Part shown: positions 53,291-62,262 of the stretch, piece by piece
Numbering within the stretch: position 1 is the stretch's first letter
Layout of the letters: the number at the start of each line of letters is the position of its first letter
DNA from: Peribacillus cavernae
GTDB taxonomy: Bacteria > Bacillota > Bacilli > Bacillales > DSM-1321
DNA length: 64,000 bases
Direction: 5' to 3'
Assembly (NCBI RefSeq): GCF_003989135.1
Contig: NZ_RYZZ01000020.1
Location: 62,001-126,000, forward strand
Program-made: the position numbers and the translations under genes
Notes under the pieces: model-generated
The model's input: only the letters and a program-made list of their open reading frames with translations
What the model was told of the DNA's origin: nothing
The model's database searches: none

Positions 53291-54265
53291 ATGACTATTC
53301 TTAAAAGTGCAAAAGGTTTTTGGCTCTCAATCTTATTGTCTATTATTTTATTTGCCATTATTCAATTTTTGATAATCGGTGAATATTTGAACGGGTTTTA
53401 TATTAATACGATCTTTTTCATGGGAATCAATATTATCCTTGCGGTCAGTCTTCATCTCATCATTGGGATCACCGGCCAGTTTTCAATCGGACATGCAGGA
53501 TTTCTGGCGGTTGGTGCCTACGCATCAGCGGTTGTATCGATGAAATTAGGGCTGCCATTTCCTTTGGCGATCATAATGGGCGGACTCGTGGCAGCGATTG
53601 CCGGGCTTGTCATCGGAATTCCAAGCTTGCGCCTTAAGGGGGACTACCTAGCGATTGCTACACTGGGTTTCGGGGAAATTGTCCGGATTGTGTTTTTAAA
53701 CATTGACTACGTCGGCGGTGCCAGCGGCTTGCAAGTATCCCATTTGACTACCTGGCCATGGGTTTTCGTTTGCATGATGATCACCCTCCTAGTCATTAGA
53801 AACTTTACGAATTCAACGCACGGGCGAGCCTGTATTTCCATCCGTGAAGATGAAACGGCTGCAGACGCAATGGGAATCAACACAACTTATTATAAGGTTG
53901 TTGCCTTTGTCATTGGTTCCTTCTTTGCCGGGATAGCCGGTTCCTTGTATGCTCATAACTTTTACATTATCCAGCCTTCGAATTTCGGTTTCTTAAAGTC
54001 GTTTGACATCTTGATCTATGTTGTACTCGGCGGGCTTGGCAGCATGTCTGGCGCGGTAGTTGCCGCGATACTGCTGACCATCATCTCCACATTCCTGCAG
54101 GACTTCCCTGAAACAAGGATGGTCATTTACAGTATTCTCTTGATCGTGATGATGATTTACCGTCCACAAGGCTTGATGGGCACGCGGGAAATCACGTCAT
54201 TTTTCAAGAAAAAGAAAAGCGTTGAAGGGGGTCCTAAGGATGACAACCAACACACCGTTGCTTAA
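53291..54265 (+). CDS. livM: branched-chain amino acid ABC transporter permease LivM
   Basis: Second permease, 324 residues: AVSLHLIIGITGQFSIGHAG, LRLKGDYLAIATLGFGEI and YVVLGGLGSMSGAV are LivM marks. About nine hydrophobic segments and a charged cytoplasmic tail. GGGGAGAC lies upstream of the ATG. Its last 26 bases overlap the livG start. Confidence 0.93.
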   Translation: MTILKSAKGFWLSILLSIILFAIIQFLIIGEYLNGFYINTIFFMGINIILAVSLHLIIGITGQFSIGHAGFLAVGAYASAVVSMKLGLPFPLAIIMGGLVAAIAGLVIGIPSLRLKGDYLAIATLGFGEIVRIVFLNIDYVGGASGLQVSHLTTWPWVFVCMMITLLVIRNFTNSTHGRACISIREDETAADAMGINTTYYKVVAFVIGSFFAGIAGSLYAHNFYIIQPSNFGFLKSFDILIYVVLGGLGSMSGAVVAAILLTIISTFLQDFPETRMVIYSILLIVMMIYRPQGLMGTREITSFFKKKKSVEGGPKDDNQHTVA

Positions 54266-55019
54266 GGTAGATAACGCCGGCATCCAGTTTGGAGGCTTGA
54301 AAGCAGTACAAGGCGTCAATGTGGAATTGGATCGCGGGGAACTTGTCGGTCTGATCGGCCCAAACGGCGCAGGGAAAACCACCTTCTTCAATCTGCTCAC
54401 AGGCGTTTACGTGCCAACAGAAGGCAGCATTTCTTTAAACGGAGAGAAGCTGAACAAGCAGGCTCCCTATAAGATCACGAGAAAGGGAATCAGCCGTACT
54501 TTCCAGAATATCCGTCTGTTCAGTGAACTTTCCGTGATTGATAATGTAAAAGTGGCCTACCATTCGCTGGCAAAGCATTCAATCGCAAGCTCGATATTCC
54601 GGGTCCCCGGCCATTTTTCAGGGGAAACAGAAATGCATGAAAAAGCAGTCGAGTTTTTGAAAATTTTTAACCTCGATCGATTTATGAATGAAAAAGCAAA
54701 GAATCTCCCATATGGACAGCAGCGCCGTCTCGAAATCGCGCGGGCACTTGCCGCGAATCCGAAGCTATTGCTTTTGGATGAACCGGCAGCGGGGATGAAC
54801 CCGCAGGAAACGCAGGAACTGATGAAGCTGATCGCGCTCATCAGGGAAAAATTCGATCTGACCGTTTTGCTTATCGAGCACGATATGGCGCTTGTTATGG
54901 GCGTTTGTGACCGAATTTATGTGTTGGACCACGGACAGCTGATCGCACAGGGTACGCCAGCAGAAATTAGAAATGACCCAAAAGTTATCGAAGCGTATCT
55001 CGGCGAGGAGGTTTCATAA
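54240..55019 (+). CDS. livG: branched-chain amino acid ABC transporter ATPase LivG
   Basis: 259 residues. Walker A GPNGAGKTTFF, the LivG-type GISRTFQNIRLF, signature PYGQQRRLEIARAL, Walker B LLLLDEPAAGMN and the C-terminal DPKVIEAYLGEE. I start at ATG 54240, with AAGGGGG 8 bases upstream; 54222 is less likely. It ends exactly where livF begins. Confidence 0.93.
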   Translation: MTTNTPLLKVDNAGIQFGGLKAVQGVNVELDRGELVGLIGPNGAGKTTFFNLLTGVYVPTEGSISLNGEKLNKQAPYKITRKGISRTFQNIRLFSELSVIDNVKVAYHSLAKHSIASSIFRVPGHFSGETEMHEKAVEFLKIFNLDRFMNEKAKNLPYGQQRRLEIARALAANPKLLLLDEPAAGMNPQETQELMKLIALIREKFDLTVLLIEHDMALVMGVCDRIYVLDHGQLIAQGTPAEIRNDPKVIEAYLGEEVS

Positions 55020-55727
55020 ATGTTAAAGGTAGACGGTATCAATGTATATTACGGTAATATCCAGGCAATCAAAGGCGTTTCCCTGGAAATTAATGAAGGC
55101 GAAATCGTAACGCTGATCGGGGCGAACGGTGCCGGGAAAAGCACGCTGTTAAAAACAATCTCCGGCCTCTTAAAGCCAAAGCAGGGCAAAATCGTCTATG
55201 AGGGCAAATCAATCGGCGGCAAGGCGGCCCAGACAATTGTGAAGCAGGGAATCTCCCATGTTCCGGAAGGCCGCCGCGTATTTGCCAACATGACGGTCGA
55301 AGAAAACCTGCAATTGGGAGCATACTTGCGGAAGGATAAAGAAGGAATCAAACAGGATCTTGATAAAGTATTTGAGCTTTTTCCAAGATTGCTTGAACGC
55401 CTCAAGCAGCAGGCAGGGACCCTGTCAGGCGGGGAGCAGCAGATGCTTGCGATGGGCCGCGCACTTATGGCGAAACCACGGCTGCTGCTCCTTGATGAAC
55501 CTTCAATGGGACTGGCTCCCTTGCTGGTGAAAACAATTTTCCGAATTATCGAGGAAATCAACCAGACAGGCACGACAATCCTTCTGGTCGAACAAAACGC
55601 CAACCTGGCACTTTCGATTGCCGACCGTGCTTATGTCGTTGAAACGGGCCGGATCGCCCTCTCCGGCGACGCAGAAGAACTGACATCAAGTGAACAAGTT
55701 AAAATGGCTTATCTGGGCGGACATTAA
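55020..55727 (+). CDS. livF: branched-chain amino acid ABC transporter ATPase LivF
   Basis: 235 residues. Walker A GANGAGKSTLL, LivF-type ISHVPEGRRVFANMTVEENL, signature LSGGEQQMLAMGRAL, Walker B LLLLDEPSMGLAP and H-loop LVEQNANLAL. The ATG directly follows the livG stop; the SD GAGGAGG lies inside livG. A terminator ends the operon. Confidence 0.94.
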   Translation: MLKVDGINVYYGNIQAIKGVSLEINEGEIVTLIGANGAGKSTLLKTISGLLKPKQGKIVYEGKSIGGKAAQTIVKQGISHVPEGRRVFANMTVEENLQLGAYLRKDKEGIKQDLDKVFELFPRLLERLKQQAGTLSGGEQQMLAMGRALMAKPRLLLLDEPSMGLAPLLVKTIFRIIEEINQTGTTILLVEQNANLALSIADRAYVVETGRIALSGDAEELTSSEQVKMAYLGGH

Positions 55728-55741
55728 ATTCTAAAACAGTC

Positions 55742-55770
55742 GGGAGCGAAACATCCATTTCGTTCCCTTT
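55742..55770 (+). terminator. terminator of livKHMGF
   Basis: GGGAGCGAAA pairs with TTTCGTTCCC (one G-U pair) around CATCCA, followed by TTT. Confidence 0.8.
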
Positions 55771-55794
55771 AATATGTCGGGGGAGTGTGGAGTT

Positions 55795-56517
55795 ATGGAA
55801 AATTGGATCCTGCTTGTCATTATTGTTTTAATAGCTTCCTTATTACAAGCCAGTACCGGATACGGCTTTTCCATAGTTGGCACTCCATTTTTGTTAATAA
55901 TCTACCCGGCGCACACTGCAATCCAAATTAATATGATCCTCTCACTATGTCTCTCTCTGTTCATGATTTTTAAAATCGGAAACGAGGTAGACAAACCTCT
56001 GTTATTCAGACTCATTAAAGGCAGCATAGCTGGGCTTGTTTTAGGACTTTTTATTTATCTTTATATTGATGTTCGATTATTAAAAATGGCAGTTGGCGGG
56101 CTTATTCTCATTTTAACGGTCTTGCTTATCTGTCAACTTTCGATACATCAAACAAAGAACAGAGATATTTTGTCCGGAGGAATCTCAGGACTGCTAACAA
56201 CGAGCATCGGTGTACCAGGTCCGCCTTTATTACTCTACTTTTCCAGCGTTGGCACTGGTAAAGCGCTTCTTCGCAGTACCACCTTAGCCTACTATCTCTT
56301 TGTCTACTTCATCAGCTTAATTATGCAGATATCATTTGGCGGAACGAGTAAAGAGGCGTGGATTTCATCTCTCATTGCGGTACCTTCCTTATTAGTTGGC
56401 ATACTGCTTGGACAATTCTTGTTTAAATGGATCAGTCAAAGAGCGTTTCGAATAATAACGTACAATATCCTGCTCTTTACAGGGGGGTATCTGATAGCGA
56501 GCAGCTTCTGGTTTTAA
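55795..56517 (+). CDS. TauE/SafE-family membrane permease
   Basis: 240-residue protein with about eight hydrophobic segments in two halves. Each half starts with a family-type turn: IVLIASLLQASTGYGFSIVGTP and LSGGISGLLTTSIGVPGPPLLLYFS. The TauE/SafE family (former DUF81) is linked to export or uptake of sulfite, sulfoacetate and other organic anions; the substrate here is unknown. ATG 55795 has GGGGGAG about 9 bases upstream. It is a single gene between the liv terminator and the Fur-controlled operon. Confidence 0.85.
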   Translation: MENWILLVIIVLIASLLQASTGYGFSIVGTPFLLIIYPAHTAIQINMILSLCLSLFMIFKIGNEVDKPLLFRLIKGSIAGLVLGLFIYLYIDVRLLKMAVGGLILILTVLLICQLSIHQTKNRDILSGGISGLLTTSIGVPGPPLLLYFSSVGTGKALLRSTTLAYYLFVYFISLIMQISFGGTSKEAWISSLIAVPSLLVGILLGQFLFKWISQRAFRIITYNILLFTGGYLIASSFWF

Positions 56518-56770
56518 TAATTGCATAAACATGGCGATATCCTTCGTCGCTCCCATGAAAGCGTTCTGATTAAAAAGGTATTTTTAAAATTGTATTAACA
56601 AGGGGTACATAAAATACTGTCCATTCAGACTTAAAAAAGATCAGGGTAAAAAAAGCTTGAATCTATTTTGGTGTTAATTTAAATGAGAGAGTTAAAAAGA
56701 CTTTTTTTCGGTAGCGATCAAAAAAATGAAATTCTATCATTCATGAAGGTATTTTTAGGACTTAAGTTAG
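56518..56770. other. AT-rich non-coding stretch
   Basis: No gene is seen between the permease and the Fur-controlled promoter. No obvious terminator for the permease gene either. Confidence 0.5.
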
Positions 56771-56838
56771 TTGACAATGATAATCGTTATCAATTATTAT
56801 AAAACTCAGATCACTGATTGATAATAATTATCATTATC
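56771..56838 (+). promoter_or_regulatory. iron-regulated promoter with two Fur boxes
   Basis: TTGACA (56771-56776), an 18-base spacer and TATTAT (56795-56800). Fur box 1, GACAATGATAATCGTTATC (56773-56791), fills the spacer; Fur box 2, GATAATAATTATCATTATC (56820-56838), lies just after the start point. Each matches the 19-base Fur consensus GATAATGATAATCATTATC at 17 positions. Strong repression under iron-replete conditions is expected. Confidence 0.92.
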
Positions 56839-56884
56839 AGTATTGGAGATTGTCAACAAGGTTTCTGAAAAAGGATGTGTAGAA

Positions 56885-58885
56885 ATGAGTACGATACAAA
56901 CCGAAAGTACAAGAGGTACACAAAAAGAGGCTTTTGATGAGGAGGAGTTAAAAACTTTAAGTTACATTAGGAGTAAAGAACCAGAATTGGAAGAAGGGTA
57001 CCTAACGAATCTTCAGGCAGGACGAAGAGGTATCTTTCAGCGTCTATTTCAGGCACTTATACGAGAAAAGCTAATCGAAGCAGAGAGAGTTTCCTGGCTA
57101 GAAGGAGTTGGAACAAGCATCTGCATTAAGCTGCCTAGTGGAAAAACGCTGCAAACTGCCGTCAAGAAGCGGCATTCACTTGGAAGATTTGATGTAGAAG
57201 GTGATGCTGTTGTTTATGGTCGTGAGTATTCTAGAGTACTTACACACCCTGTTGAACTTCTAGAGTTATTAAGGCAAGAAGGATTGTTAAACGAAGCAAC
57301 AGAAGAGCAGTTTCAACGATTCAAAATGGAGATTCAAAACGGAGTAGCGAATCTAACCTTAGCATTGGTAGGTGCTGTCCGAAGAAAACGGGAGTTAGCT
57401 ACTATAGCTAAATTAGAACATATACAGACCTCCTTAGAATGGGTGGTCAAACAGAGTAAGGACAACAGGAACTTTAGTCCACTGGCTTTTTATGAACAAT
57501 GGGTAGTGGAAGGTCATCCTCTACATCCTGGAGCTAAGACGAAGTTTGGTCTTGATGTAGCTGATGTCATCCGATATTCACCAGAATGGGGCGCCACTCC
57601 AGAGGTAGCACTTGCGGCGATTGTCAAAAACTGTTGTCACACCACATCCATCGATGGATACACCGTGACAACTCGTCTGTACCAAGAGTATGAAGGCTTA
57701 CAATCATTCGTTGAAAAAACATTACAAAAGCAGGGATTAAATCCTATCCAGTTTGAATTGATCCCCGTACATCCGTGGCAGTTTGATCATACAGTATACC
57801 CCCTGTACAAAAAAGAGATTGAACAGAAGAGAATTGTTCCTATTTCAGACTTTCGTATTCCGACACAGTCATTGGTTTCTTTTCGCTCTTTAGCTCCCAT
57901 TCAAAACCGTGGGCAGAGAAAGCATCATATAAAAACAGCAGTCAATGTACAAACCACCAGTGCTGTACGTACCGTTTCACCTAATTCTGTGGAAAATGGG
58001 CCCATTCTTTCGAAGATATTAGCTAACATACAAGAAAGAGAAAATGATTTTGCGGGAAAATTTGTTGTACTTCAAGAGCGTGCAGGTGTTTATTTCCAAC
58101 CGATAAATCCAACGTTGTCGGGAGATGAGCGATGGACACTACAGGCCAATTTAGCGTCCATCCTGCGGGAGAATCCTGAGAACCATGTCAAAAACGAAGA
58201 GGAAATTCCTATGGCTGCTGCAGCGCTTTTAGCGGAGTCTCCGATCAGTGGTAAGCCTATCGCGGTTGAATTAATAGAGGAACTAGCTGGGCATTATGGT
58301 TTGTCTGATTTAGCAGAGGCGACATATTTATTTATCCAAAGATATGCTCAAGCATCGTTACCGGGCTTTTTAACCTTGATGGTACGGTATGGAATTAGTT
58401 TAGAAGGTCATATGCAAAATAGTGTTTCTGTTTTTCGTAATGGCGAGCTGGTACGTATTCTTTTAAGAGACTTCGGCGGTGTGAAAATTTTACCAGAAAG
58501 ATTGAGGAAGCAAGGATTTCAAGCAGAGTTTTATCCAGGCTCCTCCATAGTAACAGAAAAAGAAAGTCAACTACGAAATATTATCTTGTATTCCGTCATG
58601 CAGAACCATTTGGCTGAATTAATCACATGCATCGTTCGTACCCTGGGAATCGATGAGGAGAAGCTTTGGAAGCAGGTTATTGGAGTATGTAAAGCTGTTT
58701 TTGAAGAACTGAAGAGTGACCCTTACATTGCAGAACAGGCTGCAACAGATGAGCAAGCTCTTTTTCAACCTATGATTGACTTAAAGGCCCTAACGACTAT
58801 GCGACTACGAGGAGATATTACAGCCTATTCATTTATGAAAGTTCCCAATCCTATGATGGGATGGAAAGGAGAGATTCAGTCATGA
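56885..58885 (+). CDS. NIS siderophore synthetase (IucA/IucC family), first
   Basis: ATP-dependent synthetase that joins citrate (or a citryl intermediate) to an amine or alcohol, as in aerobactin, petrobactin, staphyloferrin and rhizoferrin synthesis. 666 residues. IucA/IucC marks: EGHPLHPGAKTKFGL near residue 208, HPWQ near 296, the nucleotide-site region VSFRSLAPIQ and TAVNVQTTSAVRT, and in the FhuF-like C-terminal part EGHMQNSVSV and RDFGG near 528. ATG 56885 has AAAGGATG upstream; the TTG-started frame from 56843 lacks an SD. It overlaps the next gene by ATGA. Confidence 0.92.
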   Translation: MSTIQTESTRGTQKEAFDEEELKTLSYIRSKEPELEEGYLTNLQAGRRGIFQRLFQALIREKLIEAERVSWLEGVGTSICIKLPSGKTLQTAVKKRHSLGRFDVEGDAVVYGREYSRVLTHPVELLELLRQEGLLNEATEEQFQRFKMEIQNGVANLTLALVGAVRRKRELATIAKLEHIQTSLEWVVKQSKDNRNFSPLAFYEQWVVEGHPLHPGAKTKFGLDVADVIRYSPEWGATPEVALAAIVKNCCHTTSIDGYTVTTRLYQEYEGLQSFVEKTLQKQGLNPIQFELIPVHPWQFDHTVYPLYKKEIEQKRIVPISDFRIPTQSLVSFRSLAPIQNRGQRKHHIKTAVNVQTTSAVRTVSPNSVENGPILSKILANIQERENDFAGKFVVLQERAGVYFQPINPTLSGDERWTLQANLASILRENPENHVKNEEEIPMAAAALLAESPISGKPIAVELIEELAGHYGLSDLAEATYLFIQRYAQASLPGFLTLMVRYGISLEGHMQNSVSVFRNGELVRILLRDFGGVKILPERLRKQGFQAEFYPGSSIVTEKESQLRNIILYSVMQNHLAELITCIVRTLGIDEEKLWKQVIGVCKAVFEELKSDPYIAEQAATDEQALFQPMIDLKALTTMRLRGDITAYSFMKVPNPMMGWKGEIQS

Positions 58886-61005
58886 GCGTAAGTTCAACTC
58901 GACTTCTGGAGACCGATGTTCTGCGTACGGCATATAAGAATTACAGACAGGGACTCATGTTGCAAGATGAATTAAAAATCCTCACTTTTTTACAAACCAA
59001 TTATCCTGATATGGTTTCTGCATATGTGTTATCTCTCGCAAGAGGGCGTCTAGGGATTTTGCGTCGGCTAGCAGAGGCCATGTTGCGTGAAGATATCATG
59101 GGACTTACTTCAAGTTCGCATGATCTGTACGTTATTGACTCCATTCACGCTTTAAATGTTCCAGCCATTGATGAGTATTGGCAAATGATTATTCAAACGC
59201 TCCATACATACGGCTTAGAAAATAGTAAAATATACAAATTATATCCTCTTTGTGTGAGAGAATGTCTCGTGATTCCTATAAGTCGAACCTATGCATTTAA
59301 CCGAGTAGAAGTAGATGGGGTTATTTTACATGTTACTAAAGATGGAGTTAGAACAATAGAACACTCTGTTGAACTGCTCCAGTTGATGCGCCATAAGGAA
59401 GAGCTTCACCAGGAAAGAGAGCAAAGCGCTTGGGTGAAACTAGCTGAAGAATTAGTAAACGGAAGTGCCAATCTAGCACTTTCCCATGCCTATTGGGAAC
59501 AGAAAAAAAAAGAACTTCAACAAAAAGCAGAAGAACACGGAATCACAACTGCCATCGATTGGGTACTGTCACAAAAGAGACAAGATCATAAATTTGATTC
59601 AAGTTTGTTTTTTGAACAATTATCCGTAGAAGGACATAATCTTCATCCAGGTGCTAAAACCAAAATAGACATGGAACCAAAAGATGTGTTTCGTTACGCA
59701 CCAGAATTTGATGGAGTAGCTGATATTCAGTTTGTCGGAATTCGGAAGGATTTTATGGAGTGGTGCGTTATAAAGGAAAATGAAGAGGATGCGAATGCAT
59801 TTCTCTTTAAAGAGTATCCAGAATTATCAAAGGAAGTTGAACGAGAATTCGCAGGACAAGGTCTTTTTGTTAACGATTATGTGTTGGTCCCTGTGCATCC
59901 GTGGCAACTGGAAAAGGCGATACCAGACATCTACCACCTAGAAATCAAGGAACAGATCGTGGTTCCTATACGCGGCATAATCATTTCAAGTGGGGCAACA
60001 TCTTCTTTTCGAACAGTTGTTCCTCTTGTGAACGGGGAGACGAGGAAGTATGCGATAAAAGTAGCAGTCAACAGTCAGATGACTTCTACTGTTCGCTCCA
60101 TATCCGCAAATACTACAAACAACTCAACGGTTTTTACTCGGCTCATTCGTTCCATTATGCAACAGGAACAAGACCTTGTTGAAAAGTTTGTACCTGTCTG
60201 TGAATGTGCAGGATTTAATTTCAAAAGTAAAGAAACAGAAGGTCTTAAAGGTAATCATCAGCTAAAAAGCAGAAATCTATCTGCTGTGATACGTGAGAAT
60301 GTAGAAACATTTGTAGCGTTGGACGAAGTAGCTATCGTTGGAAGTTCACTTTTTGCTGAATCCCCGATCACAGAAAAGCTGATTCTTGTTGAATTAATTG
60401 AAAGGTATGCTGAAAAAAGGAAGGAAACGTCATTTCGTAAGGCAGCGTTTCAGTTCGTCTCAGAGTATGTTTCGATCGCACTTCCAGGCTTTCTTACCCT
60501 CATGGTAAAGTACGGAATTGGTTTAGAAGGTCACTTGCAAAACAGTGTGATGATATTTAAAGAGGGGCGTCCTGTTCGAATGCTTTTTCGCGATTGGGGA
60601 GGAACTAGAATTTATCGAAGCAGGCTTCAACAACATCAAGTTCAAGTGCAATTTTATCCTGGTTCCGTCACGATGACGGATAGTCTAAAGGAAATGCATA
60701 ATAAGGTATTTTATACTGTATTACAGAATCACTGCGGGGAGTTAATTCTACAAGTATGCAAGCATTTTGGCTTAGGGGAAGGAGAGTTGTGGCAGGAGAT
60801 TCATCGGATTTGCGAAAAAGTCTTTGATCAACTTGAATCCTTGCCCCAATATGCCGAAAGCGTACGCATAGACAGGAAAGCATTATATCAAGCTGAAGTA
60901 GATCACAAGGCACTTACAAAAATGCGCTTAGAACCTGAAGGAAAAGAATATTCCTACGCAATCGTCCCCAATCCTCTTCACGAATTTAGTCGGAAGGAAG
61001 AATAA
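58882..61005 (+). CDS. NIS siderophore synthetase (IucA/IucC family), second
   Basis: 707-residue paralogue of the preceding synthetase, with the same core motifs: EGHNLHPGAKTKIDM near residue 251, HPWQ near 338, TSSFRTVVPL and KVAVNSQMTSTVRS, EGHLQNSVMI and RDWGG near 569. Asn replaces the usual Pro in GHPxHP. The N-terminal 45 or so residues and a middle insertion make it longer than its partner. Two NIS enzymes in one operon usually attach two citrates, or a citrate and another acid, to one diamine in sequence. ATG 58882 has AAAGGAGAG upstream and overlaps the previous stop. Confidence 0.92.
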   Translation: MSVSSTRLLETDVLRTAYKNYRQGLMLQDELKILTFLQTNYPDMVSAYVLSLARGRLGILRRLAEAMLREDIMGLTSSSHDLYVIDSIHALNVPAIDEYWQMIIQTLHTYGLENSKIYKLYPLCVRECLVIPISRTYAFNRVEVDGVILHVTKDGVRTIEHSVELLQLMRHKEELHQEREQSAWVKLAEELVNGSANLALSHAYWEQKKKELQQKAEEHGITTAIDWVLSQKRQDHKFDSSLFFEQLSVEGHNLHPGAKTKIDMEPKDVFRYAPEFDGVADIQFVGIRKDFMEWCVIKENEEDANAFLFKEYPELSKEVEREFAGQGLFVNDYVLVPVHPWQLEKAIPDIYHLEIKEQIVVPIRGIIISSGATSSFRTVVPLVNGETRKYAIKVAVNSQMTSTVRSISANTTNNSTVFTRLIRSIMQQEQDLVEKFVPVCECAGFNFKSKETEGLKGNHQLKSRNLSAVIRENVETFVALDEVAIVGSSLFAESPITEKLILVELIERYAEKRKETSFRKAAFQFVSEYVSIALPGFLTLMVKYGIGLEGHLQNSVMIFKEGRPVRMLFRDWGGTRIYRSRLQQHQVQVQFYPGSVTMTDSLKEMHNKVFYTVLQNHCGELILQVCKHFGLGEGELWQEIHRICEKVFDQLESLPQYAESVRIDRKALYQAEVDHKALTKMRLEPEGKEYSYAIVPNPLHEFSRKEE

Positions 61006-61011
61006 GGGATC

Positions 61012-62235
61012 ATGGCACAAATAGATGTTCCGTTTCAGAAATCATCAAGCTTTGCTCTTCACTCAAGAACGTTCAGAATTTTTATGTCTGGGAGTTTGGT
61101 GACACGAGTAGGGGATTGGATGGATTTAGTCGCCCTAAATTGGGCTGTATTACAATTGACGAACTCCCCGCTTCATTTGGGGTTAATGAATGCTTGCCGT
61201 TTGGCCCCAACTTTTTTACTCAGTGTACCGGCAGGCATCTTGGCTGATCGATACGATAGACGAAAATTATTAATTTGGCTTCAAATAGGAATGATGTTAT
61301 TGACGTTTTGCCTTGGCTATCTTATCGAGGCAAGACAGTCATTTTGGCTTTTTGCATTCATTGTCACATTACGGTCTATGCTTGCAGCTATGGACCCGCC
61401 TATTCGTAATGCGTTAGTACCAAATCTCGTGCCTCAAAGCTCTATGGCAAGTGCAATCGCTATTAATACAATGGTCATTAATCTTTCTCGTATTATTGGA
61501 CCGGCGATTGCAGGAGCATTGCTTGCCATTATCGATATTGCCAATTTATTTTATATCAATGCGTGGGGTACGTTAGGTGTACTATTCTCTTTACTTATGA
61601 TTCGTACTGATTCCTTTCCAACCCCTGATAAAAAGGAAGGAGAGAACACAACTCTTCGTGAGGCAGCAGATTATGTAAAGAATCAACCATCCATTCAATC
61701 TTTACTCATTTTAGCTATTGTACCCATGGTATTTGGGTTTCCTTATACAACGATGATGCCATTATTTGCTAGAGATCTTTTAAACCTTGGACCTGAAGGA
61801 TTTGGAATGCTTTTATCTGTTTCATCTATCGGTGCTATAGTTGGTACGACATGGCTTTCTCTTGGTAAAGAGATCAAAGGCACGGGAAAGTGGCTGATTT
61901 ATTCCATTATGGGTTTTGGCTTTTCTTTGCTTTTATTCATAGGAACCAAAAATCTGTTCGTAGCAGGTACAGCTATGTTTCTTGTCGGTTTAACGAGTCA
62001 GACCTACCGAACATTGAGCCGTATTACTTTACAGATGCACGTTCCTGATCGACTGCGCGGAAGGATTTTGAGTATTGCCTTAATGGATAGAGGCTTTATT
62101 CCGTTAGGAGCGCTACTCATTGGGGCAATTGCCACATGGGCAGGAACTCTATGGGCAGGGGGTGTGATGGGATTAGGTTGTATTGTAACAACCTCAGTCA
62201 TTGTAATAAGAAGACGCCAAATCTTGAAATTGTAA
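61012..62235 (+). CDS. MFS transporter, probable siderophore exporter
   Basis: 407 residues with 12 predicted membrane segments. Typical of the MFS_3/enterobactin-exporter-like group: SLVTRVGDWMDLVALNWAVLQ, VPAGILADRYDRRKLLIW (the A-motif) and PPIRNALVPNLVPQ. Place in the NIS operon, 6 bases after the second synthetase, argues for efflux of the finished siderophore, as SfaA, SbnD or LbtB do. SD AAGGGATC lies upstream. Confidence 0.88.
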   Translation: MAQIDVPFQKSSSFALHSRTFRIFMSGSLVTRVGDWMDLVALNWAVLQLTNSPLHLGLMNACRLAPTFLLSVPAGILADRYDRRKLLIWLQIGMMLLTFCLGYLIEARQSFWLFAFIVTLRSMLAAMDPPIRNALVPNLVPQSSMASAIAINTMVINLSRIIGPAIAGALLAIIDIANLFYINAWGTLGVLFSLLMIRTDSFPTPDKKEGENTTLREAADYVKNQPSIQSLLILAIVPMVFGFPYTTMMPLFARDLLNLGPEGFGMLLSVSSIGAIVGTTWLSLGKEIKGTGKWLIYSIMGFGFSLLLFIGTKNLFVAGTAMFLVGLTSQTYRTLSRITLQMHVPDRLRGRILSIALMDRGFIPLGALLIGAIATWAGTLWAGGVMGLGCIVTTSVIVIRRRQILKL

Positions 62236-62262
62236 TTATCAATATATATGGGAGTGTAGAAC

